DNA from: DASSFZ01 sp035283185 | Lineage (GTDB): Bacteria; Chloroflexota; Anaerolineae; Fen-1058 | Direction of reading: 5' to 3' | Length of the DNA stretch: 64,000 nt | NCBI GenBank assembly: GCA_035283185.1 | Contig: DATEUJ010000211.1 | Span: 56,547-120,546 of the forward strand | Shown: in pieces, positions 57,844 through 64,000 of the stretch | Layout: the number at the start of each line of letters is the position of its first letter | Numbering within the stretch: position 1 is the stretch's first letter | Made by a program: the position numbers and the translations under genes | Notes under the pieces: model-generated | Database searches by the model: none | What the model was told of the DNA's origin: nothing | What the model saw: the letters and a program-made list of their open reading frames with translations, nothing else

Positions 57844-60522
57844 ATGCTGTCGCAGGCCACACTCTTCGCCGAAGTGATCATCCTGAGGCACATCGGTCCC
57901 GCATCCGAGGAGGGGCTTGCCTTTCACTATGAAGTGCCTGATGTGCTGCGCGACCGGATCGCGCCGGGCCACCTGGTCGTCGTGCCGCTGCGCGATCAGC
58001 GAGTGCCGGGCGTCGTCGTCGCGCTGAGCGATGCTTCGCCGGTCGAGCGCACCAGGCCGATCGAATCGCTCCTGGATCCCTCGCCGGTCTTGTCGCCGCT
58101 GCAGCTCGACCTGGCGCGCTGGATCGCCGAGGCGACGCTCGCGCCGCTGAACGAATGCATCCACCTGTTCGTGCCGCCAGGCATCGCCGGCCGCGTCGAT
58201 ACGCTGTATGCGCTTGCCGTCGATGCTTTGCCCGAACGGATGAACGCGACGCAGTCGGAAGTCTTCGCGCTGCTCAACCGGCGCGGCCCGCTGCGCGGCG
58301 CGCAAGTCGCTCTCGCGCTGCATCGCAAGCCCTGGCAGGACGCGGTGCGGTCGCTGACGCGCCGGGGCGTGGTCGCGCGGCAGCCGGTTCTCCTGCCGCC
58401 GAGCGTGCGCCCGAAGACGGCGCGCTTCGCCCGCCTGGTCGTCGATCCGGCCGGGATCGAAACGAAGATGCTATCAGATCGCGCGGAAGTCGCGGCGCGC
58501 CGCGCGTCTGTTCTGCATCTTCTCGCCGACAAGTCCGGCCCGGTTCTTCTCTCGGATATATATGCCGCGACCGACTGCTCCCTGTCAGACCTCCAGATCC
58601 TGGCCGAGCGCGAATTCATCGCTTTGAGCGAAGCGGAGGTGTGGCGTGACCCGTTGGCGGGCAAAGAGTTCGTGCCGTCCGAAGCGCCGAGCCTGACCGA
58701 CGATCAGCGCGCCGTGTGGGAGCAGATCGAAGAAGTGATTAGTAGTGACGACTTCAGTCGTCAGGGAGCGACTGAAGTCGCTACTACCGAAGGAGTGATT
58801 AGTAGTGACGACTCACTTGTCCCCGAGGCGGAGCGGAGTGGGATCAGTCGTCAGGAAGCGACTGAAGTCGCTACTACATTCACGGCGTTCTTGTTGCGCG
58901 GCGTGACCGGATCGGGCAAGACTGAAATTTATATGCGGGCGGTCGACGCGATGCTGCAGCGCGGCCGGCAGGCGATCGTCCTCGTGCCGGAAATCGCGCT
59001 GACGCCGCAGACGGTGAGGCGTTTTGCGGCGCGCTTTCCGGGGCGGGTGGGGGTGCTGCATTCAGGCCTGGGCGAAGGCGAGCGATACGACGTGTGGCGG
59101 CGCGCGCGCGCGGGCGCGATCGACATCCTGATCGGCCCGCGCTCGGCGATCTTCGCGCCGATGGCGCGGCTCGGGCTGATCGCGATCGACGAAGAGCACG
59201 ACGGGTCGTACAAGCAGGATCACCGCCCGTATTATCACGCGCGCGAAGTGGCGCTGGAGCTGGCGCGGCGAACCGGCGCGCTGGTGATCCTGGGCAGCGC
59301 GACGCCCTCGCTCGAATCGGCGGCGCGCGCGAGGCGCGGCGAGTTTCGCGCGCTGGCGCTCCCCCGGCGCGTCCTCGGCCACGCGCAGCGCATCCGGGAT
59401 CACGAGCAGCGCTTCCAGATCGCGTCGCGCTACGAAGCGGCGTCGGGCGAAGCCTTCTATCGCGAGCTGCCGCCGGTCGAGATCGTCGACTTGCGCGCCG
59501 AGCTGAAGGCGGGCAACACGCACATGTTCAGCCGCCGCCTGCAGGCTGCCCTGAAGGAGACGCTCGACAACGGCGAGCAGGCGATTCTGTTTCTCAACCG
59601 GCGCGGGCGGGCGACGTTCGTGTCCTGTCGCGACTGCGGCCACGTGCTGAAGTGTCCCCGCTGCGATACGCCGCTCACTTACCACGAATCAGCGAGTCAG
59701 CGAGTCGGCGAGTCAGCGAATCAGCTTGTTTGCCATACTTGCAATTATCGGCAAGTGCAACCCGAGCAGTGCCCGAATTGCGATAGCCGGCGCATACGCT
59801 ACTTCGGCGTGGGCACGCAAGCCGTGGAAGCCGCCGTGCGCGAGCTGTTCCCCGACGCACGCGTGCTGCGCTGGGACCGGGATACGACCGCTTCGCGGGA
59901 CAAGACGGCGCACGAGGCGTTTCTGCAGCGCTTCATCGACAGACAGGCGGACGTGCTGGTCGGCACGCAGATGATCGCCAAGGGCCTCGATCTGCCCCTG
60001 GTCACCCTGGTCGGCGTGGTCACGGCAGACACGGCGCTGAACCTGCCCGATTTCCGATCCGGCGAGCGGACGTTTCAGTTGTTGGCGCAGGTCGCCGGCC
60101 GGGCCGGGCGCGGGCTGCACGCCGGGCGCGCCATCGTGCAGACGTACAACCCCGACCATTACCCGATCGTCGCCGCATCGCGACATGACTACGACGCGTT
60201 CGCCGCGCAAGAGCTTGCCTTTCGGGCCGAGCACGCCTATCCTCCGGCGACGCGCCTGGCGCGGCTCATCGTCCGCGACCCGGATGCGAGCAAAGCGCGG
60301 CGCGCGGCGGAGACGATGGCCGCCAGCCTGGATGCTTTCCTCGCGCGGCGCGGAAGCGAGCGCGAATCGATCATCGGGCCGGCGCCGTGTTTCTTCTCAC
60401 GTATCGCCGGCCAATCGCGCTGGCACATCGTCGTGCGAGCTGACGATCCGGCGTCGTTGCTGCGAGATTTCACCTTGCTCCCCCACTGGCGCATCGATAT
60501 CGATCCGCTAAACATGCTATGA
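57844..60522 (+). CDS. priA: Primosomal protein N' (PriA helicase) with repeat insertions
   Basis: An 892-residue helicase that restarts stalled replication forks. N-terminal DNA-binding and winged-helix parts to about 290; Walker A GVTGSGKTEIY near 357, DEEHD box near 449 (LIAIDEEHDGSYKQDHRP), motif LGSATPSLES, helicase C-terminal domain with GTQMIAKGLDLPLVTLVGV and AQVAGRAGRG. The zinc-binding segment has CRDCGHVLKCPRCDTPLTYH and CHTCNYRQVQPEQCPNCDS, all eight Cys present. Two insertions are unusual: about 47 residues at 297-344 from palindromic elements just before Walker A, and about 15 residues (ESASQRVGESANQ) from octad repeats between the second and third Cys pairs. Length without these is typical. 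Confidence 0.95.
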   Translation: MLSQATLFAEVIILRHIGPASEEGLAFHYEVPDVLRDRIAPGHLVVVPLRDQRVPGVVVALSDASPVERTRPIESLLDPSPVLSPLQLDLARWIAEATLAPLNECIHLFVPPGIAGRVDTLYALAVDALPERMNATQSEVFALLNRRGPLRGAQVALALHRKPWQDAVRSLTRRGVVARQPVLLPPSVRPKTARFARLVVDPAGIETKMLSDRAEVAARRASVLHLLADKSGPVLLSDIYAATDCSLSDLQILAEREFIALSEAEVWRDPLAGKEFVPSEAPSLTDDQRAVWEQIEEVISSDDFSRQGATEVATTEGVISSDDSLVPEAERSGISRQEATEVATTFTAFLLRGVTGSGKTEIYMRAVDAMLQRGRQAIVLVPEIALTPQTVRRFAARFPGRVGVLHSGLGEGERYDVWRRARAGAIDILIGPRSAIFAPMARLGLIAIDEEHDGSYKQDHRPYYHAREVALELARRTGALVILGSATPSLESAARARRGEFRALALPRRVLGHAQRIRDHEQRFQIASRYEAASGEAFYRELPPVEIVDLRAELKAGNTHMFSRRLQAALKETLDNGEQAILFLNRRGRATFVSCRDCGHVLKCPRCDTPLTYHESASQRVGESANQLVCHTCNYRQVQPEQCPNCDSRRIRYFGVGTQAVEAAVRELFPDARVLRWDRDTTASRDKTAHEAFLQRFIDRQADVLVGTQMIAKGLDLPLVTLVGVVTADTALNLPDFRSGERTFQLLAQVAGRAGRGLHAGRAIVQTYNPDHYPIVAASRHDYDAFAAQELAFRAEHAYPPATRLARLIVRDPDASKARRAAETMAASLDAFLARRGSERESIIGPAPCFFSRIAGQSRWHIVVRADDPASLLRDFTLLPHWRIDIDPLNML
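58735..58876. repeat. Tandem palindromic elements inserted in frame in priA
   Basis: Copy 1: TAGTAG-TGA-CGACTTCAGTCG (about 58740-58760) pairs with CGACTGAAGTCGCTACTA (58769-58786), an 18-bp stem with a 3-base bulge. Copy 2 begins 60 bases later (GTGATTAGTAGTGACGACT at 58795) but its left arm is interrupted by about 31 bp before the CAGTCG and the intact right arm (about 58859-58876). Read in frame they code for ISSDDFSRQGATEVATT and ISSDD...SRQEATEVATT. Confidence 0.85.
59687..59730. repeat. Octad repeat inserted in the zinc-binding part of priA
   Basis: Units AATCAGCG, AGTCAGCG, AGTCGGCG, AGTCAGCG, AATCAGC in 8-bp register. The same family is at 219-258 and 47195-47222. Confidence 0.8.
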
Positions 60523-60535
60523 TGACATTTGTCAG

Positions 60536-60564
60536 TTGACGAATGTTTGTGAACCCGCTACAAT
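60536..60564 (+). promoter_or_regulatory. Strong sigma-70-like promoter before the HTH regulator
   Basis: TTGACG (60536-60541), exactly 17 bp, then TACAAT (60559-60564). The ATG is about 45 bases further; a TTTTTGTAGATTTTTTC stretch lies between. Confidence 0.78.
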
Positions 60565-60609
60565 CTGCGCCGTAAGACAAAGGTTTTTGTAGATTTTTTC
60601 TCGCCCGTC

Positions 60610-61257
60610 ATGCCTATGGCAGACAAGGCCGGTGTCGGCTCGAAGAATATCGACGAATGGCTCTCTTTGCGGGATGCGGCGCAGGTGATGGGAGTGCATC
60701 CGGCGACGTTGCGCTCCTGGGCGGATCAGGGCCGCATCGCGAGCCGGCGCACGGCTGGAGGACATCGGCGCTTCAGCCGCTCCGAGCTGCAGGCGTGGAT
60801 CGATGCGCGCCGCTCGCACGATGCCGGGGCGCAGGTGCTGATCCAGAACGCATTGGGGCGAATGCGCGTAGGGCTGGAAAGCACAGACGCGCCGTGGCTG
60901 TCTCGCTTCGACGAGGCCATGCGCCGCGCTCATCGCGAGCTGGGCCGCCGCCTGCTGCAGGAAGTGGCTCACGCCGCTTCGGCTCCCGGGTTGACCGATG
61001 CGGTGAGGTCGGCCGCGGATGACATCGGGCGCGAATATGCGGCTTTGTCGCTGGGCGAGGTCATGCCTCTCGTCGAAGCGATCCGCGCTTTCCTGTTCTT
61101 CCGGGACAACATCGTCGATTCGATCATCCAGATGTCCGGCGCGCTAGAACCGATTGCCGCGCCGAGCTGGCTGACGATGCACCGGCAAATCTGCGCGTTT
61201 CTCAACGAGGTGCTGTTCGCGCTCGTCAGGGCATACGGAGAGAACCGGAGTGGATGA
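60610..61257 (+). CDS. MerR/excisionase-type HTH protein with helical sensor-like domain
   Basis: A 215-residue protein. Residues about 16-62 are a MerR-like winged helix (LSLRDAAQVMGVHPATLRSWADQGRI, then RRTAGGHRRFSRSEL). The remaining 150 residues are all-helical (FDEAMRRAHRELGRRLLQEV, LGEVMPLVEAIRAFLFFRDNIVDSI) and look somewhat like the helical sensor domain at the start of RsbR-type proteins; the ligand is not known. It probably controls the genes that follow. There is an in-frame ATG two codons later; no clear ribosome site for either. It overlaps the small membrane ORF by eight bases. Confidence 0.78.
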   Translation: MPMADKAGVGSKNIDEWLSLRDAAQVMGVHPATLRSWADQGRIASRRTAGGHRRFSRSELQAWIDARRSHDAGAQVLIQNALGRMRVGLESTDAPWLSRFDEAMRRAHRELGRRLLQEVAHAASAPGLTDAVRSAADDIGREYAALSLGEVMPLVEAIRAFLFFRDNIVDSIIQMSGALEPIAAPSWLTMHRQICAFLNEVLFALVRAYGENRSG

Positions 61258-61405
61258 GCCGCCCAAGACCCGCAAGCGGACGCCGCGCGTGCCCTCGAAC
61301 ATGTTGTATGAGCGCGTCGTGCCGATCGCCTTCGTGGTGATGGCGCTGATTCTGGTTGTGGTGATCGCGATCGCCGTGATCGGTCTGGTGAATGCGGTCA
61401 AATGA
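61250..61405 (+). CDS. Small single-pass membrane protein (51 aa)
   Basis: A 51-residue ORF: basic, Pro-rich cytoplasmic start (MDEPPKTRKRTPRVPSNMLY) followed by one long hydrophobic helix (VPIAFVVMALILVVVIAIAV). GTG start with GGAG nine bases upstream, inside the 3' end of the HTH gene. The three genes 60610-62197 are in tandem and share one promoter. Likely a membrane partner of the following 7-TM protein or of the sensor; no family known to me. Confidence 0.65.
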   Translation: MDEPPKTRKRTPRVPSNMLYERVVPIAFVVMALILVVVIAIAVIGLVNAVK

Positions 61406-61432
61406 AACCCATCTCTATATGAGGAGTTCACG

Positions 61433-62197
61433 ATGAACCTGAGCACGATTCTGCCGCTGAGCTCGACGATCATCTCGCTGGTTTTCGCGCTGGTGCTGTT
61501 CCGGCGCTACGCCGATCGCCGGCGGGCGCACTCGCTAGTATGGGGCATCGGTCTATTGATTTACGGCACGGGCACGTTCGCCGAGTTCTATTCGAGCCAG
61601 GCATGGAACGCGACGATCTTCCGCCTGTGGTATTTGTGCGGCGCGGTGCTGGCGGCAGCTTGGTTGGGTCAGGGCACGATCTACCTGCTGGTGCGCAAGC
61701 CCGGTGTCGCGCACGCACTGATGGCGCTGCTGCTGATCGGCACGCTGATCGCCGCCCTCCACACGTTCAGCACGAAGCTGAACGAGGATATCTTCACGCC
61801 GACTAAGTCGCTGAGCGAGCAGTACGCGACGCGTACGGTGAAGATCGTGCAGGGCGACGGCGAATCCACACAGATGATCGTCGGCATCATGCCGGAAGGC
61901 GGTGTGCGATCGTATTCCTTCCTGTTCAACATTTATGGGACGATCGGGCTGGTCGGCGGGGCGCTGTACTCGGGCTATCTGTTCTGGCGCAAGCGCGTCA
62001 TGCCCAACCGAGTGCTGGGCAACGTGTTCATCGCAGTGGGAGGCCTATCGCCCGCGCTGGGCGGCACGCTGGCGCGCCTCGGCACGCCGGAGTATCTGTA
62101 CGTCAGCGAGCTGGTCGGTGTGATCGTAATCTTCATCGGCTTCGTGCTGGCGACTCGCCAACAGCCGGTGGAAGTGCCCGCGACGCAAGCGGCCTGA
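61433..62197 (+). CDS. Seven-TM membrane protein of unknown function
   Basis: A 254-residue integral membrane protein with about seven membrane segments. Between segments 4 and 5 is an outside loop (about 115-160) with charged residues (FSTKLNEDIFTPTKSLSEQY, EGGVRSYSF). The helix pattern (LVFALVLFRRYADRRRAHSLVWGIGLL, FRLWYLCGAVLAAAWLGQG) is like the 7TM sensor regions of histidine kinases, but no kinase part follows. GAGGAG precedes the ATG. A terminator follows, closing the HTH/small TM/7TM operon. Confidence 0.72.
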   Translation: MNLSTILPLSSTIISLVFALVLFRRYADRRRAHSLVWGIGLLIYGTGTFAEFYSSQAWNATIFRLWYLCGAVLAAAWLGQGTIYLLVRKPGVAHALMALLLIGTLIAALHTFSTKLNEDIFTPTKSLSEQYATRTVKIVQGDGESTQMIVGIMPEGGVRSYSFLFNIYGTIGLVGGALYSGYLFWRKRVMPNRVLGNVFIAVGGLSPALGGTLARLGTPEYLYVSELVGVIVIFIGFVLATRQQPVEVPATQAA

Positions 62198-62216
62198 TAT
62201 CGGGTTCTCTTTCTTC

Positions 62217-62260
62217 GGCAAGCTTCTGAACGGCCTGACCGTTTCAGAAGCTTGCCTGTA
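62217..62260 (+). terminator. Hairpin terminator after the 7-TM gene
   Basis: GGCAAGCTTCTGAA-CGG (62217-62233) pairs with CCG-TTTCAGAAGCTTGCC (62239-62256), a 17-bp stem with one bulge and a 5-base loop. The T tract after it is weak (TGTATTGTTG). Confidence 0.6.
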
Positions 62261-62294
62261 TTGTTGCAGTATAATGAATGGCCGGGGCTGCCCA

Positions 62295-62323
62295 TTGGCG
62301 GGCAGGGGGAAGGCAGGTATAAT
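62295..62323 (+). promoter_or_regulatory. Sigma-70-like promoter of the sortase gene, leaderless arrangement
   Basis: TTGGCG (62295-62300), 17-bp spacer, TATAAT (62318-62323). The ATG is eight bases beyond, so the transcript has no room for a ribosome site. Confidence 0.7.
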
Positions 62324-62331
62324 CTGCCCAC

Positions 62332-63261
62332 ATGAGAGACCAACCTCCTGCTCCGGCGAATGCGCTCGCGAACCTCATCATGCTCTTGGGGTTCGCGCTT
62401 TTGCTGGTTGGCGGTATCCTGGCGTATCCCAGTCTTCGGGAATCGCTTGACCTGGATGTCGCGCCGCAGGGCTTCGGCAGTGAGGCGGCGCTGGGTGCGG
62501 CCATCGTCCAGGCGGGCGAGTCGCTGCCGCAGAGTGTGCTGGGTGCGCCGCCTGCCCAAGCCGAAATCGTGCCCCCTCCGGCCATCCTGCCGGAAACCCC
62601 TCTCCAGGAAGACATGCAGGCCGCGCAGGCGACGCTGGCGCTGACGTCGCCTCCTGCCGACCCGGCGCCAACCGTTGAACCGACCTCGCCTCCTGCCGAC
62701 CCGGCGCCGACTATTGAGCCGACGCCTGCCTCCCGGAGCGCCCCAGCCCCAACGCCGACGAGCGCCGACTTTGCGCCGGATGTGCCGTCCCGCCTCACGA
62801 TCCCGGCGATCGGCCTGGACGCGCCGGTGGAGACCGTCGGCTGGAGCGTGAAGGTACAGAACGGACAGCAGGTCAGCATGTGGGACGTGCCGAATCGCTT
62901 CGCGGCGGGCTGGTTGAAGACCAGCGCGCGCGCCGGCGAGAGGGGCAACACGGTGCTCGACGGCCATCACAACATTGCCGGCGAGGTCTTCCGCGATCTG
63001 GTCCAACTGAAGGCCGGCGACACGATTCAGTTGTGGGTGGGCAGCCAGTCCCGCGAGTACATCGTGTCGTTGTTGAAGATTTTGCCGGAAAGAGGCCAGC
63101 CGATCGCGGTGCGGCTGGAGAATGCCAGGTGGATCCAGCCGACGAAAGACGAGCGCGTGACGCTCGTGACGTGCTGGCCGTACACGAACAACACGCATCG
63201 CCTGATCGTCGTCGCGCTTCCGGCCGACGCGCCGCCGCCGCCGGACCTAGGAGCGGAATGA
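62332..63261 (+). CDS. Sortase (peptidase C60, class E/F-like)
   Basis: A 309-residue protein: one N-terminal membrane segment (about 14-32), a Pro/Ala stalk with an exact-type repeat (SPPADPAPTVEPT, SPPADPAPTIEPT; about 110-135), and the sortase fold at about 155-300. Catalytic residues are His212 or 213 (LDGHHNIAG; the first of the two His is in the usual place), Cys281 (TLVTCWPY) and Arg290 (HRLIVVA), all present. It would link surface proteins to the wall or to each other; no LPxTG substrate is in this window. It shares an operon with the DUF6391-like gene, which starts directly after its stop codon. The ATG 62332 has no ribosome site because of the close promoter. Confidence 0.9.
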   Translation: MRDQPPAPANALANLIMLLGFALLLVGGILAYPSLRESLDLDVAPQGFGSEAALGAAIVQAGESLPQSVLGAPPAQAEIVPPPAILPETPLQEDMQAAQATLALTSPPADPAPTVEPTSPPADPAPTIEPTPASRSAPAPTPTSADFAPDVPSRLTIPAIGLDAPVETVGWSVKVQNGQQVSMWDVPNRFAAGWLKTSARAGERGNTVLDGHHNIAGEVFRDLVQLKAGDTIQLWVGSQSREYIVSLLKILPERGQPIAVRLENARWIQPTKDERVTLVTCWPYTNNTHRLIVVALPADAPPPPDLGAE

Positions 63262-63756
63262 ATGAATCTGCTTGAGCTGGCGCCTGTGCTGCGCACGCGC
63301 CGCAATCACGGGCTGGAGCACGCCACGATTCACGTGCTGTCGGGCCGGCATCCCGGCCAGGCGATAGCCGGCCGCTCGACGCCGTACGGCTTCTACATCT
63401 TCGGCAACCTCGACACCGGCGACGTCGCTTCGGCGGCGGACGAAGCGCTCCGGCGGTTGCGCGGTGGAGAACCGCATCTGGCCGTGCACCCCGGCTGCGG
63501 CACCAACTATGTCACGGCGGGTGTGTTCGCCGGTTTGGGCGCGTTCGCCGCATTGAACATCGGCGGGCGGCGCCGCTGGGAGCGGCTGCCCAACGCCATC
63601 ACGGCCGCCACACTTGCCTTGTTCCTCGCTGCGCCGCTCGGCCCGATGCTGCAGGCGCGCGTCACGACGACGGGTGACATGGCCGATCTGGAGATACTGT
63701 CCGTGCGCAAGCTGCCGGGCGGGCCGATGCACTACGTTGCGACGCGCAGCACCTGA
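63262..63756 (+). CDS. DUF6391-like membrane protein
   Basis: A 164-residue protein. The N-terminus has RTRRNHGLEHATIHVLSGRHPG, the motif that I associate with DUF6391 proteins of cyanobacteria and Chloroflexota; then VHPGCGTNYVTAGVFAGLGAF with a hydrophobic helix, and a second helix (AITAATLALFLAAPLGPML). Two conserved His (NHGLEHATIH) and a Cys (HPGCGTN) suggest metal binding, but the function is not known. It starts at 63262, the base right after the sortase stop (TGA ATG spacing), so co-translation with sortase is likely. It is followed by a long heptad array and holA. Confidence 0.78.
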   Translation: MNLLELAPVLRTRRNHGLEHATIHVLSGRHPGQAIAGRSTPYGFYIFGNLDTGDVASAADEALRRLRGGEPHLAVHPGCGTNYVTAGVFAGLGAFAALNIGGRRRWERLPNAITAATLALFLAAPLGPMLQARVTTTGDMADLEILSVRKLPGGPMHYVATRST

Positions 63757-63858
63757 TCAGTAATCAGTCATCAGTAATCAGTGTTCAGTCATCTGTGAGC
63801 ACTGTTCATTGATGACTGTTCACTGATAACTGTTCACTGACCACTGATCACTGATCAC
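63757..63858. repeat. Heptad array (ATCAGTA/TTCACTG)n before holA
   Basis: About fourteen 7-bp units: ATCAGTA, ATCAGTC, ATCAGTA, ATCAGTG, TTCAGTC, later TTCACTG, ATAACTG, TTCACTG, ACCACTG, ATCACTG. The sense changes from CAGT to ACTG half way, so the array has partial dyad symmetry. It begins at the stop of the DUF6391-like gene and ends three bases before the holA start codon, leaving no ribosome site. Confidence 0.82.
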
Positions 63859-63861
63859 CCG

Positions 63862-64000
63862 ATGTTCTACATCCTCCACGGCGAAGACGAATTCAGCCGC
63901 GCCGAGCAGGTCGCCGCGTTCAAAGAGAAAATCGGCGATGCGACGGTGCGCGACTTCAACGTGACCGTCCTCGACGGGCGCAAGCTCACGCTGGCGGAGC
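63862..64000 (+). CDS. holA: DNA polymerase III delta subunit, 5' part
   Basis: Only the first 46 codons are in the window: MFYILHGEDEFSRAEQVAAF and then FNVTVLDGRKLTLAE. This is the start of the HolA/delta clamp-loader subunit, with the usual short strand, the GEDxF/Y P-loop-like turn and the DGxxL segment. HolA opens the beta clamp in the DnaX complex. The leader is made of heptad repeats, with no Shine-Dalgarno sequence. The rest lies to the right. Confidence 0.8.
   Translation, partial: MFYILHGEDEFSRAEQVAAFKEKIGDATVRDFNVTVLDGRKLTLAE

Noticed and set aside
62332..63261. Sortase signal (LPxTG) sought in the giant and cupredoxin proteins as local substrates
   Set aside because: The giant protein ends in RTX repeats without LPxTG or a tail helix; the LPVVL of the cupredoxin protein lacks the Thr-Gly and the following hydrophobic-basic tail.

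Overview
The window reads as a piece of a high-GC, Gram-positive-like (monoderm) bacterium, most probably a member of the Chloroflexota close to Anaerolineae. This is inference from gene content: an R3H-domain AAA+ ATPase of the Ycf45/SpoIIIAA type, a DUF6391-like protein, a SARP/NB-ARC/TPR regulator, very long secreted proteins with Pro/Thr linkers (PTPTPT type), a secreted protein ending in a YLPVVLK tail, a sortase, and no outer-membrane assembly or LPS genes. No rRNA, tRNA or CRISPR array was found. Both ends cut genes: a glyoxalase/VOC protein at the left and holA at the right.

Layout. 1-7.5 kb (minus strand): VOC protein, YdjM-like membrane protein, four-helix-bundle protein, TctA-like permease, a zinc ribbon/TM/multi-OB-fold protein, a small secreted protein and a PIG-L deacetylase. 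The deacetylase overlaps a 1158-residue SARP-type regulator (7.5-11 kb). 11.1-11.4 kb holds three stacked palindromic elements. 11.4-30.1 kb (plus strand): a 66-residue ORF, then one gene of 6161 codons for a giant modular surface protein. 30.7-37.5 kb: murJ, a cNMP-regulated patatin, xseB/PEBP/xseA and an orphan solute-binding lipoprotein. 37.86-39.42 kb: a complete IS66-type insertion with 15-bp inverted repeats and a perfect 8-bp target duplication, but a frameshifted transposase. 39.6-48.2 kb (minus): a cupredoxin/beta-helix protein, an ABC-2 exporter pair, an IS110 scrap, an antitoxin-like ORF, a kelch lipoprotein, and two peptide-type ABC permeases, one fused to a beta-propeller. 48.6-64 kb (plus): pdxS, GNAT, antitoxin-like ORF, pdxT, GNAT; R3H-AAA; tmk; fmdB-like gene (minus); gmk, rhomboid; CNNM/CorC protein; priA; an HTH regulator with two membrane proteins; sortase; DUF6391-like; holA.

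Much of the conserved part is housekeeping: PLP synthesis (PdxS/PdxT), nucleotide kinases (Tmk, Gmk), replication restart and polymerase loading (PriA, HolA), exonuclease VII, and cell-wall precursor export (MurJ). The accessory part is about the cell surface.

The most unusual features are as follows. (1) Many intergenic gaps are filled by degenerate tandem repeats of several unrelated sequences that nearly all share a 7-bp period; they sometimes reach into coding sequence and supply stop codons or N-termini. (2) Palindromic elements are inserted in frame in priA, the kelch lipoprotein and a GNAT gene. (3) A peptide-type ABC permease is fused to an extracellular beta-propeller. (4) A membrane-anchored protein carries about six OB folds. 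(5) Several genes start 6-8 nt after a -10 box and look leaderless.
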